Positions 52,701 to 60,100 of a stretch of 64,000 nucleotides of DNA are shown piece by piece. Both the position numbers and the translations under genes were made by a program. Origin of the DNA: Bacillus sp. FJAT-27225 (GTDB lineage Bacteria; Bacillota; Bacilli; Bacillales; Cytobacillaceae); assembly GCF_001685025.1 (NCBI RefSeq), contig NZ_MAYU01000012.1, forward strand, positions 124,001 to 188,000, in the 5' to 3' direction. The number at the start of each line of letters is the position of its first letter. The stretch's first letter is position 1. Below the pieces are notes generated by a model. The model searched no databases, was not told the DNA's origin, and was given only the letters and a program-made list of their open reading frames with translations.

Positions 52701-53872
52701 TCATCAGTGGATCCTATTCCGATTAGATGAACTTTATCGCCTTCTTTATAATGCTTGATGAGTTCATCATAATTGGAGCCTGTCCGGTTGTCGTGGATTA
52801 CTCGTACTTTTTTCCCGTCTTCAAACAATGCCTGGAACGTGGCTGTTCCATAGTTATCTTTGTCCAACTCAGTGATGGTGACATTTTGCAGTTTTAGCAG
52901 TTCAGCCTGGGTCGCTTCATTTACTTCCGTTACTACCTGTGCGGCTGGAAGCGGATTGCCACCTGAGAGGATTTCAAGATTGGATGGTTGAATCTCAAGT
53001 TCGCCTTTATATGTGAGCAATTCACCAGTCAATCTTACTTTATCGCCTGGTTTAACTGATTTGGAGCTTCTAAACACAAACATCCCAGCAGTTTCATCCT
53101 GCATATAGAAGGTATCGTTCCCCCAAAGGCCTGTATGAGTGGTTGCGATTCCTTCAATTGTTACAGTGTCCCCGACAGCTGCATTACGTGCATCAGCGAT
53201 GGAGATGGCTTGGACTGGTTCTGGATCAGTTGGTTCTGGTTCTGGTTCCGGGCCTGGATTGGTTGGTTCACCAGGATCGGCCGTACCCAACGAGTGTTTG
53301 CCAAGGTCTGAAAAATCGTCTTTTTCAAGAATGTTCCATTCAATATTTCTATCAAAAGCATCCGCAATAGTAGTATCACCTGTTAGAACATTGCTTTTTC
53401 TAACTAATGTGACATCTTTTCCCCATTCATCCCTTGTACCAACTTGGCCGATTGAATCAATCACCGTTTCGGCTTTTGTTAGAACAACAGGATCGTCACC
53501 ATTAAAATTAATGGCACTTGAATTTTCAAGATTCCCTTTGTTCTTTATGTCTTCATTGGAATCCTTATGATATAAAACGTATGTATTCCCATTCTTTAAT
53601 GTACCTGATAAATTCAGCTTTGATGAAACAGCAGTTGCCCCGTTTGAATAAAGATTAAGCGTATATTCGCTTAAGTCAACATCCCCGCCTGTTCCGTTAT
53701 AAAGCTCAATAGCTTTATTAAAGCTGGATCCTTCAATATATTCAGAAATAATTAAATCTGCAGCTACAGGAGTTGCAGCATTTGCATTAACAGTTGTGAT
53801 TGGTGAAACGATGCTTATAAGCAAAGCAAGCACTGTAGTAATAATAAGACTTCTCTTCTGTCTTCTTTTCAT
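46754..53872 (-). CDS. Giant sortase-anchored nuclease / 5'-nucleotidase with duplicated nucleotidase module
   Basis: 2372 residues. Order: signal peptide (1-32); lamin-tail-like domain (to about 150); OB-fold YhcR-type domains and a chitobiase-like segment; ExeM-like endonuclease/exonuclease/phosphatase domain (about 740-1045, NIENFSNN, GTHLNSKGG, AGDMNDFEF, SDHDPVLV); two metallophosphatase plus 5'-nucleotidase modules (about 1050-1565 and 1566-2080); a GENPGNKP repeat linker; a beta-rich domain; sorting signal LPNTA, membrane helix and basic tail. It would degrade extracellular DNA and strip phosphate from nucleotides, like YhcR/YfkN. The ATG at 53872 follows GGGGGAG. Usual relatives are 1200-1500 residues. 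Confidence 0.9.
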   Translation of the reverse strand: MKRRQKRSLIITTVLALLISIVSPITTVNANAATPVAADLIISEYIEGSSFNKAIELYNGTGGDVDLSEYTLNLYSNGATAVSSKLNLSGTLKNGNTYVLYHKDSNEDIKNKGNLENSSAINFNGDDPVVLTKAETVIDSIGQVGTRDEWGKDVTLVRKSNVLTGDTTIADAFDRNIEWNILEKDDFSDLGKHSLGTADPGEPTNPGPEPEPEPTDPEPVQAISIADARNAAVGDTVTIEGIATTHTGLWGNDTFYMQDETAGMFVFRSSKSVKPGDKVRLTGELLTYKGELEIQPSNLEILSGGNPLPAAQVVTEVNEATQAELLKLQNVTITELDKDNYGTATFQALFEDGKKVRVIHDNRTGSNYDELIKHYKEGDKVHLIGIGSTDDTGFHLKTTGLDSYDLVNKPAVYAVQTQGVVPAGTKIELKSGLEDAEIHYTTDGSTPTAASTKYVAPIELGTGETTIKAVAVNGEVVSEVFSFTYKILNTEGVKIHDIQGKGHASEYNGASVANVTGVVTHVFGSGSFVMQDVEDADDNPATSEAIEVSKSSHGVKVGDTVSVDGTVKENGGGANLSTTRITATAVEKTGTAELPAPLVVGKDIVPPNKVIDNDKMQSFDPEEDGIDFWESVEYMRVSFSDALVVGPPYNNDVPIIVESTTNNQLNVLGGLNIAKDDYNPEKIFLDNVGSDFRSGDRFDGDVIGVVTYASQGYQLVTDKTKLPELIKADLKPEVTHIEPAEDKLAVAAYNIENFSNNKSNTPDSKVARIADSFVDNMKSPDIITLVEVQDNDGQTNSGNTDASESYGRLIEAIKAAGGPSYAWTDVAPVNNDNGGAPGGNIRVGYLYNPERVTLVEGAKGTGTQANGWTEDGNLTLNPGVIDPAKFADTRKPIAAEFEFQGERVVVIGTHLNSKGGDQSLWGSNQPPKLGSEAERLQLAQAINDFIDQGLAKNPDLNIVLAGDMNDFEFTPALETLKGDVLTNMVDLVPAEDRFSYFFQGNNQVLDHILVSNNLVHATKADMIHINANFTEAQGQASDHDPVLVQIDLKDKYDLTIMHTNDTHSALENMPKTVTAVKDVRKTYPGSLLLHAGDAFTGTLYFNEFQGAADLALMNLMGFDAMTFGNHEFDLGSSQEGHQALADFIKGANFPFVSANVDFSKDAKFDGIFNDSIEADFESGEIYNGIIKEVNGEKVGIFGLTTEETADISSPGSIEFENYLAEAEKAVKALEEKGVNRIVALTHIGYDDNAAIDNDLLLAEKVEGIDIIVGGHSHTTLKKPFVVAKDATPTIIVQTGNANGNLGVLNVEFDEHGVVEAHDGRLIAIGSQAADPQAVEVLKPYQEQVDRVAQEEIGVTTEAALENPRTNGDNTKPSVRKNETILGNLITDGMLEKAKSFTGKDVIMALQNGGGIRSAIDAGPITVGEVISVLPFGNTLATMDVTGAELKEAFEISVGQYPAENGGFLHVAGGKVEFDSTKPKGERVVSVKYLDQNDKYVEIQDGETYTLATNAFTAKGGDGYDVFAKAYEEGRVTDLGLSDWENFRDHLAGIGKIPTEVEGRVVDVAGQFDLTVMHTNDVHSALDNMPKTVTAVKDVRAVKPNSLLLHAGDAFTGTLYFNEFQGKADLALMNLMGFDAMTFGNHEFDLGSSQEGHQALVNFIKGANFPFVSANVDFSKDAKFDGIFNNSIEADFESGEIYNGIIKEVNGEKVGIFGLTTEETADISSPGSIAFENYLEEAEKAVQAFEAEGVNRIVALTHIGYDDNAAIDNDKILAEKVEGIDVIVGGHSHTPLKEPVVVAKDATPTVIVQTGNANSNLGVLDVTFDDNGVVIDLDGGLVAIGDQAADPQAAEILAPFKEQVDKVAQLEIGVSTQAALENPRTNGDNTKPSVRKNETILGNLITDGMLEKAKSFTGKNVIMALQNGGGIRAAIEAGPITVGEVISVLPFGNTLATMDVTGAELKEAFEISVGQYPSENGGFLHAAGGKVEYDSTKPAGQRVVSVSYLDPNGVYVEINDEETYTVTTNAFTAKGGDGYDVFAKAYADGRVTDLGLSDWENFRDHLVSVGSEGIPTKVEGRIVDVSEEPGQGPGEEPGEEPGQNPGNKPGENPGNKPGENPGNKPGENPGNKPGENPGNKPGEKPGNKPSEKPGNNPSKEINVPVVKEGNKYSLSEDALDKLEENSIVNVKVDNKTNATFTLTKEHIQALKDANTIIEVSNGTVNVQIPASILPLAENLDIKVKKMEIKGSLGVYDFTIEADGKPYHQFNEKVKLTFKVDPKQIKNPNNVKVYYFNEEEEKWELIGGEYKNGEVSAYTDHFSTYGVFETEPNSTMVPTEHELPNTAANGFNILLLGFVLVLAGGILYFVKRRYTISH
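47400..47635. repeat. Pro/Gly-rich linker repeat within the nucleotidase gene
   Basis: 15-bp in-frame units encoding NPGNKPGE-type pentapeptide steps (GENPG, NKPGE) span the cell wall just before the C-terminal domain. Such tandem DNA can change copy number by slippage. Confidence 0.8.
47635..50727. repeat. Tandem in-gene duplication, two copies with 1545-bp period
   Basis: Copy 1 (about 49180-50727) and copy 2 (about 47635-49179) encode the same 515-residue metallophosphatase/5'-nucleotidase module. Identical blocks of many tens of bases line up exactly 1545 bp apart (for example TTTCAAAATCGGCTT at 48796 and 50341). Catalytic motifs GNHEFD, GGHSHT and NGGGIR are intact in both. Confidence 0.9.
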
Positions 53873-54220
53873 GGTTCTCCCCCTGGTAGATTGGTATTGG
53901 TACATGTACCGAAATACGTTTAAAAACCTTATTGCTATTGTTACTTGATCAAGTCAGTTCTGACTATAAGACAGTGAAACAAGCAAATTAAGCTGGAATT
54001 GAAACCTACCGCATCCCTCTTTTCCTTTATGAAAACACAATCCTTTTCATAAATTTTCATTAATACATGACTATTGCTGCTCTACAATTTTGCAAATATT
54101 ATATTAGTAGAAAATACTATGACAATAGTGCTTATATTAATATATATCAAACTATCTTATTTTAATATATCAATATAGTGTAACTTTTTTGTAAACTTTC
54201 TGTCTAATAGGTTTTAACTA

Positions 54221-54233
54221 GGGGTCAGACCCC
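54221..54233. repeat. REP-like palindrome GGGGTCAGACCCC, copy 3
   Basis: Identical core to those at 18684 and 40089; followed by TGCCGTGGACATT, like copy 1. It lies 1.3 kb from the REP-associated transposase gene. Confidence 0.7.
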
Positions 54234-54369
54234 TGCCGTGGACATTCCCAGGAAATCGTCTCCCCCAGGAGGACACTTTTTAGAAAGAAAACCAGCACTT
54301 GTATCGGCACCTCGGGCTCATCCAGTAAAGCTTTTTAAAACTCCTTCTCACTAATGACGGTTGAAAAGC

Positions 54370-54402
54370 AAAAACCCGTCCGGCGATAGCAGCCAGACGG
54401 GC
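54370..54402 (-). terminator. Terminator after the truncated binding-protein gene
   Basis: Arms CCCGTCTGG/CCGGACGGG (one mismatch), then five T on the minus strand. Confidence 0.85.
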
Positions 54403-54449
54403 TTTTCTCATATTTAAGTTATTCAACTTAAATTTCCCTGGTAATAATG

Positions 54450-55198
54450 TTATTGATTCAAAGACACTTTATGGAAGAACGGTGTGCCGCTGAAGTTGAC
54501 GAACAGGCCGTCGATTCCCTTCATACCGTGAACGAAGTCAGGGTACTGAAGGTAAACCATAGGCACTTCGTCGATCAGGGTTTGCGATACTTCTTTGTAT
54601 GCAGCGTTCCTGTCATCCTGGTTAGTGGAAGTACGTCCCTTATACAGTAATTCATCTACCTTAGGGTTACTGTAGTAGGAACGGTTGCCAGGTGACCCGT
54701 GCATTGTGGAGTGGAATAGGGCATATAGGCCATAGTCCGCATCACCGGTTACTGTCGTCCAGCCAAGCACGAACATTTCATGCTCGCCAGCGCCAGTCTT
54801 TTCAAGGAATGCGCCCCACTCGACTGTTTCAATGGATACTTCAATGCCGATTTCAGCAAGTTGGGATTGGACTAGCTCACCGATATCTGCGCGCTCCTTA
54901 CTTCCTTCGTTAACCCAAAGAGTAGTCTTGAATCCATCAGGAAAACCTGCTTCTGCAAGAAGCTTTTTCGCCTCTTCCACATTGTATTCAAGTGGTTTGA
55001 CATCCTGGGAATTTCCGACAACAGTCGGAGCAAGCGGACCAACCGCTGCGACGCCCTGTCCATCAAGGATGCCATCAACGATGTCCTGTTTATTGATGGC
55101 CATTGCGATTGCCTGGCGCACCTTTAGATTGTCAAACGGTTTCTTCTTCATATTGAAGCCTACATAGTCCATACGTGTTCCCTTGACGCGATCCAGCT
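54450..55198 (-). pseudogene. Peptide ABC transporter substrate-binding protein, 5'-truncated
   Basis: Encodes only the C-terminal half (about 250 of some 540 residues) of an OppA/DppA-type family 5 binding protein: GTRMDYVGFNMKKKPFDNLK, VRQAIAMAINKQDIV and the C-terminal PFFHKVSLNQ. The signal peptide, lipobox and first lobe are missing. Homology stops near 55198, where a piece of a different gene in the opposite orientation begins. The frame stays open across the join only by chance. It cannot make a working transporter component. Confidence 0.88.
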
Positions 55199-55201
55199 CA
55201 C

Positions 55202-55494
55202 AAAAAGACACTTTTCGAAAACCCTCAGCATCCGTATACATATGCGCTGCTGTCAGCAATCCCGGCACCAACCTTGAAGAAAAACGCGAGCGAATTATCC
55301 TTAAAGGGGACGTTCCCTCCCCAATCGACCCGCCACAAGGCTGCCGCTTCAACACCCGCTGCCCGTTCGCATTCGACCGCTGCCGCGTCGAAGAACCTGC
55401 ACTCTATGAGGTGGATGGCGAAGGCCACCGCTCGGTGTGCCATCTTGTTGAGGACGGAGAGGTTGATTTTAAAAAGTTGCCTTCAAATTATTAA
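55202..55494 (+). pseudogene. Peptide ABC transporter ATP-binding protein, C-terminal remnant with frameshift
   Basis: The plus-strand frame from about 55205 reads LFENPQHPYTYALLSAIPAP, then after a one-base frameshift near 55268 continues NLEEKRERIILKGDVPSPID and CRFNTRCPFAFDRC to a stop at 55494. This is the conserved tail of OppD/OppF/DppF-type ATPases (oligopeptide C-terminal region). Walker A, signature and Walker B are absent. It abuts the truncated binding-protein gene head to head, marking a rearrangement. Confidence 0.85.
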
Positions 55495-55503
55495 TTTAGT
55501 TGC

Positions 55504-55528
55504 CTCCGGGACATCCCGGAGTTTTTTT
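55504..55528 (+). terminator. Terminator of the ATPase remnant
   Basis: Perfect 7-bp stem CTCCGGG/CCCGGAG, four-base loop, then seven T. It has survived although the gene is broken. Confidence 0.9.
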
Positions 55529-55561
55529 ATTGCGAGAATTGGTTCATGGATTTCTGCGACT

Positions 55562-56128
55562 TTAAGAGTTTATATGTTTGGTAAGTGGATTGGGTTTAAA
55601 GGAAAGGATGAAATCAATGTAGTTGTCGTGCCTGGGGTATGGAAAATAGGAAAGGATCCTACAGGTTTTAACAAGTGAGGGATTTTGACCATGGACGTAT
55701 GATTTGAAACTGCTCCAAACGTATTCCTCAAGCTTATCAGTCAAGCCTGCCCTAAGAGGATTCAAATGAATATATCGGCTAAGCTCCAGCTCATATCTCC
55801 GTGATAAGATAAGTTTTGACCTGTAGCGTCTTTCAAAGACTGAGCCGGAGTAGTGATGCTTCTTATTGAAATACATGGCATAACTGGAATTGAGAGCCTG
55901 CATAATCTTCCAGGGGGGGTAGTCAATTGTCTCAATTTGGAGATGGATATGGTTGGGCATGAGACAGAGAGAATGAAGATGAAATGGAAACCGCAGCTTG
56001 ACCATTGCGAGGAACATAAGGTACATCTCTCGATCCTCATCATCATGAAACAAGGACGTTCTGCGGATTCCTCGATTCATAATATGGTACATTGCTCCTT
56101 TAAACCACGTGCGTTTGATTGAAGGCAT
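55562..56128 (-). CDS. REP-associated tyrosine transposase (RAYT)
   Basis: 188-residue single-strand DNA transposase of the Y1/HUH superfamily, TnpA-REP group. N-terminal YHIMNRGIRRTSLFHDDEDR; HUH motif in CLMPNHIHLQIE; catalytic Tyr in LSRYIHLNPLRAGL; and VWSSFKSYV. All key residues are present, so it may be active. RAYTs are usually single-copy genes that spread or maintain short palindromic repeats; the three GGGGTCAGACCCC elements in this window are candidate partners. The ATG follows GGAAGTGACACA. Confidence 0.9.
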   Translation of the reverse strand: MPSIKRTWFKGAMYHIMNRGIRRTSLFHDDEDREMYLMFLAMVKLRFPFHLHSLCLMPNHIHLQIETIDYPPWKIMQALNSSYAMYFNKKHHYSGSVFERRYRSKLILSRRYELELSRYIHLNPLRAGLTDKLEEYVWSSFKSYVHGQNPSLVKTCRILSYFPYPRHDNYIDFILSFKPNPLTKHINS

Positions 56129-56724
56129 TGTGTCACTTCCTTTTAGGGGATTTTAGATGGGTGAATATTGGAGATTGGCGAGGATTTGTAGTACTCTCTA
56201 AACAATTCGTTCTTGCCCGTAAAATTCCTGCAGATGGTTCATTAGTATTCTAGCTTTTTTTTAAAAATAAATACGGGTTAGTCATTTTTTGAAAGTGCTA
56301 GTGAAATGTTACTGCTTGTTTGGTTGTAATAGCAATAAAGTATTATCGTTAGGACTAGTAAACCTTCAAGCCCTACTATCCTTTTCCGCAATTTTCCTAG
56401 TGAGCGTCCGAGCGTGGCTAGTGAAAAATCACTATTTATAATTTTGCATTAGTAAAAAAGAGTGATTCCAAAAGAGTAGTCATTTATAGTAAACCTTCAA
56501 GCCTTACTAGGTATTTTCTATAGTTGCCCAATAAATTAGCAGTTTTTCACTAGTTATAACAAAAGGTTAAATAGTCAAACCTTATTATTATATAGTTTAT
56601 TTGCTAGTAATTAATTACTAGCCCCCTTCGAAGTAGTGAACCTTCCCAATTGAGACTGAATCAACACGAAAAAACGGCCCCCTGAAAAAATCAGAGAGCC
56701 GATCTCATCAATTCCTAAAACTAA
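56129..56724. repeat. Gene-free stretch with degenerate ACTAGT-rich repeats, about 131-bp period
   Basis: TAGTAAACCTTCAAGCC occurs at 56357 and 56488, 131 bases apart, each followed by C/TTACTA. GCTAGTGAAA occurs at 56297 and 56417. TTTTTCACTAG and ACTAGTAAACC also appear in the 130-bp repeat at 40121-40420, so the two regions may be one family. No gene is seen. Confidence 0.5.
56669..56701 (-). terminator. Terminator of the small membrane zinc-ribbon gene
   Basis: Arms CGGCTCTCTGA/TCAGGGGGCCG pairing with G-U wobbles, then six T on the minus strand. Confidence 0.75.
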
Positions 56725-56976
56725 CTACCTCGCTGTCTCACAATGCGGGCAAACCGTTCTTGTTGAGTCGAACTGGGAACCACAATTCCTGCAGAAGACA
56801 ACACCTGCCTCAATCGTGGCGGCAGCCTCTGCTGACGAAGCGTTTTTCCGCTTTGTTGGCGCAGCCCCCGCACTCATCTTCCTCTTAATAGATATCACCA
56901 CTCCGAGAGTGATGATGTTAAGTAACAAACTAACTCCGACGAGCACGACTAGCAGCAACGGATCGTTTACGTTCAT
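56725..56976 (-). CDS. Small membrane protein with C-terminal zinc ribbon
   Basis: 83 residues: one N-terminal membrane helix (PLLLVVLVGVSLLLNIITLG), a basic Ala-rich linker, then FCRNCGSQFDSTRTVCPHCE, a four-Cys zinc ribbon. Topology should place the ribbon in the cytosol. Start ATG follows GGAGGG. It is downstream of the large surface protein on the same strand but separated from it by a strong terminator. Confidence 0.8.
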   Translation of the reverse strand: MNVNDPLLLVVLVGVSLLLNIITLGVVISIKRKMSAGAAPTKRKNASSAEAAATIEAGVVFCRNCGSQFDSTRTVCPHCETAR

Positions 56977-57055
56977 CTTTTCTCCCTCCAGTCAGAAAAA
57001 CTGGTCTCCACCAGTATTTTCGGAGTTTTCTTTCTGTTAGTTTCTCATTTAGCTA

Positions 57056-57092
57056 AAGAAAACTTCGGAGGTGAGCAACTACACCTCCGAAG
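57056..57092 (-). terminator. Terminator after the Ig-like surface protein gene
   Basis: Perfect 11-bp stem CTTCGGAGGTG/CACCTCCGAAG, loop of eight, then TTTTCTTT on the minus strand. Confidence 0.92.
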
Positions 57093-57102
57093 CCATAAAC
57101 AT

Positions 57103-60100
57103 CTAACTTACTTTTTCATCAATTGTGCTTTCACTGACAGCTTTCTTTCTTCTAAACAGAAGCAGCGCTGTCAGGGCTACTCCGATGGCACCAATGCTGC
57201 TCAGTGAACCGAAGAAGAGCTTCTTGTCGTTGTACCAGCGGACGATTGGGTTTGTGGAGACGAGCAGGTCCTTTACTTCCTTTGTCAGCTCATTGCCGGC
57301 AGCATCGACCGCGACGATTTTAACCTTTTGCTTTTGATTCGAGCTTGGAATCTCAAAGGTATAGTTTTCGCCATTCGCTTGATGGGCCACTTCGACATCA
57401 TTCAGATAAATGGTAGCATCCTGCAGGACAAGATTGTCCTTGATTGAAATGGTCACCGGCTTGGTTTCAAGCGGATACTGCTCTCCGCTCTCGATATCGA
57501 TTGGCGTGATGACCGGAGCGGTTTTATCGATTCCAAACGAGATTTCGGCCTTTTTCGTTTCATCAATGTTTTCATTGATGTTGCCTGCTGCATCCTCGGA
57601 ATACAGTGTAACAGTGTACTTGCCGTCCGAGGCAAACAGCGCTTTGCCAATCACATATTTGTACTGGCTCCACGTGCCTCCGCCGCCAGATTCGCTGACT
57701 GTATAATCCGTTCCTTGGACAAGGTCAACTGGTGTGCCGTTCTTTGTCATTTTCACACGGATTGTGTCCTTTTTCAGGCTGTCGACGTTTGTTTCGGTTA
57801 AAATAATATCCTGTTCGTTTTGGACATATTTGCCTTCAATTGCCTGAAGTGACTCATCGAATGCATATACCGAGCCAAACCGGTTAACCGAGAACTGGAT
57901 CGTTTGTGTTGTCTGATTTCCTGCAAAATCGACCAAAGAGGCGGTCAATGTATACAGGTCATCATTTTCTTTTGTCTTTTTAAAATCGTTAAATGCAAAC
58001 ATTTGCCCGTTCGGGATATCCGCGTACTTGCCGTCGAGTGCAACTGCTTTACGATTTGCACCGGATAATTTGATTGAGACTGCCTTCTTGTCAAAGTTCG
58101 TATCAGAATAGCTGATGACAGGGATAACGGCTCCCTTGTTGGCTGATTTGTCTTTTACACCCGTAATTTCGAGCTTAGGTGCGGTGTTGTCAACAATGAA
58201 CTCTTCGGTCCGGTAATCAGCCATCACATTGCCGGCTTTGTCAGTATAGTCAATATCAAAGCTATACTTGGCGTCCGCTGCATACGTAATCGTAGCAGTA
58301 TGGACGTCCCCATTCGATCTCCAGCCGCTTATCCCCGGGAACGCTGCAGGCTTGCCATTGTCAGTTGCCGAACCGGTCACCCGGATTCTGCCTGGTTCAA
58401 AGTTATGTTCGGTGATGGAAATGGTCGCCGTCCTTGGAGCGTTGTAATAGTTACCGTTCACGCTAGCGTTATTGCTGTAGGAAACAGCAATCTTCGGCTC
58501 GGTTTTATCAATCGTGAACTTGCTTTGCATGACAGGCGGTGCTGTGTTGCCGGCGCGGTCCTTGAATTTAATATCAAACGTGTAATCACCATCTGCTGCA
58601 AACCGGACAGTGGCAGTATGAGTCGTCAAATCTGGATTACCGGAATTCGTCCGGGTTGTCCAGCCGCTCAAACTTGGAATAGCGCCATCTTTATTTGTGA
58701 TCAGGTGCTCAACATCTTCCTTGTTAAAATTGCGCTCAGTAATGACAATCGTCGCAGTCCGGTCAGCTTTGTAAAAGTCCGGAAAATCCGGGTCAGGCGA
58801 GTTATTGTCGTACGTCACCTCGATTGCCGGAGCCGTCTTGTCAATGCTGAACTCAATCTCTTCCTCAGACGAGTTGCCAGCCCGGTCAGTCATTTTAACC
58901 TTGATGACGATGTTATTGCTGTTATTAGCAACCCTTAACGTCTTGGTCATTTGTGTTACAAGGTTTTTTTCGGTCCTTGTTTGCTTCCAGCCTTCTGCAT
59001 TGCTGTCCTTTGCATACGTTTTATCGTTGTTGATAGAAATTTTTCCACTTTGATTGTTCTTCGTATCATGCGGTGAAACGACAGACCATTCAATTTCACT
59101 CAATCCGGAATACGTATCCGTCACTGTCAGGTTGACATCGACGTTGTTTGGATAAAGTTCAAGGTTATTTTGGTCCTTGAAACTCGCCTTTGGCTTTTCG
59201 AACTCGATATGTGTTTCCTTGGCATGCTGCTGAGGATTTTCGACAACCGTTCCATCCGGTGTTTCAAATGCACCAGTGTTGTTCACATGGTCAGTCGCCT
59301 TTGCAAAAATTTGTCCCTTGAAAGCAGCCGGTACATCGAAGGCCAACTTATCTTTAGTTGCTACAGGAGTAAGCGTATCAATGTCCGCAGCACTAATTTC
59401 TTTAAGTGATCCATTTGCCAAAACAGCATATAGTTTGCCATTGTCATGGTCCCTCAAGTACACAACCATTGATTTCACTTTACTTGTGAATTCATGGGCG
59501 ACTTGCGGGTCCTCAGCTGTTACGGTGACCTTTGTCGGCATTTTAAAATAAAAGCCGTACTGAGTCAGTTCAACGCTGCTCTTTAGCTCGGCGGTCTCCC
59601 CGACTGCCTCAAATTTCCCGTTTCCAGCCTGAACAGCGAACGTATAGTCAACGATATTCGGGCTTGTTTTATCGACCAAAATCGTTGTCTCAGCCTTGTT
59701 TGTATTTCCGGCATTATCGATCACATAAACGGAAATAACATAGGACCCGTCTTCATTGATTTTTATATCCGGATCGTCAGTTGGTACTGAATACTCGATC
59801 GGGCCAGTTAATTTTTCTGATTCATCGGAGTAGTCGTGCTTGAATTCCATGCCATTCACATCGATGATGACCGTATTGACACCTGAATCGGTATCCTCTG
59901 CAGTGACTTCAAATGTGACATCTCCGTTATACTGATTGCCGCCGTTCGAAGACACGCCTTCTTTTGGCTGGACAACAATTTTTCCGGACGGTGCCTCTTT
60001 CTCAATCATCACTACACCGCTGTTATCAGCTTCGATGTTCGAATTATCTTTTGTAACCATAATTTTATTGTTATTTTTCACATTGTCCGTCACATTAACG

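Larger units (their letters stand above)
53873..54449. other. Gene-free stretch upstream of the surface nucleotidase
   Basis: Holds a perfect 12-base palindrome GGTACATGTACC at 53899-53910 just ahead of the ribosome site, an A/T-rich zone at 54050-54200, REP-like copy 3, and the terminator at 54370-54402. No gene seen. Confidence 0.6.

Noticed and set aside
55183-55494. Intact 103-residue plus-strand gene
   Set aside because: Its first third is out of frame with the ATPase homology; the true similarity switches frame near 55268, so it is a frameshifted remnant.
58300-58938. 212-codon plus-strand frame opposite the Ig-like protein
   Set aside because: Antisense shadow of a long real gene, without a ribosome site.
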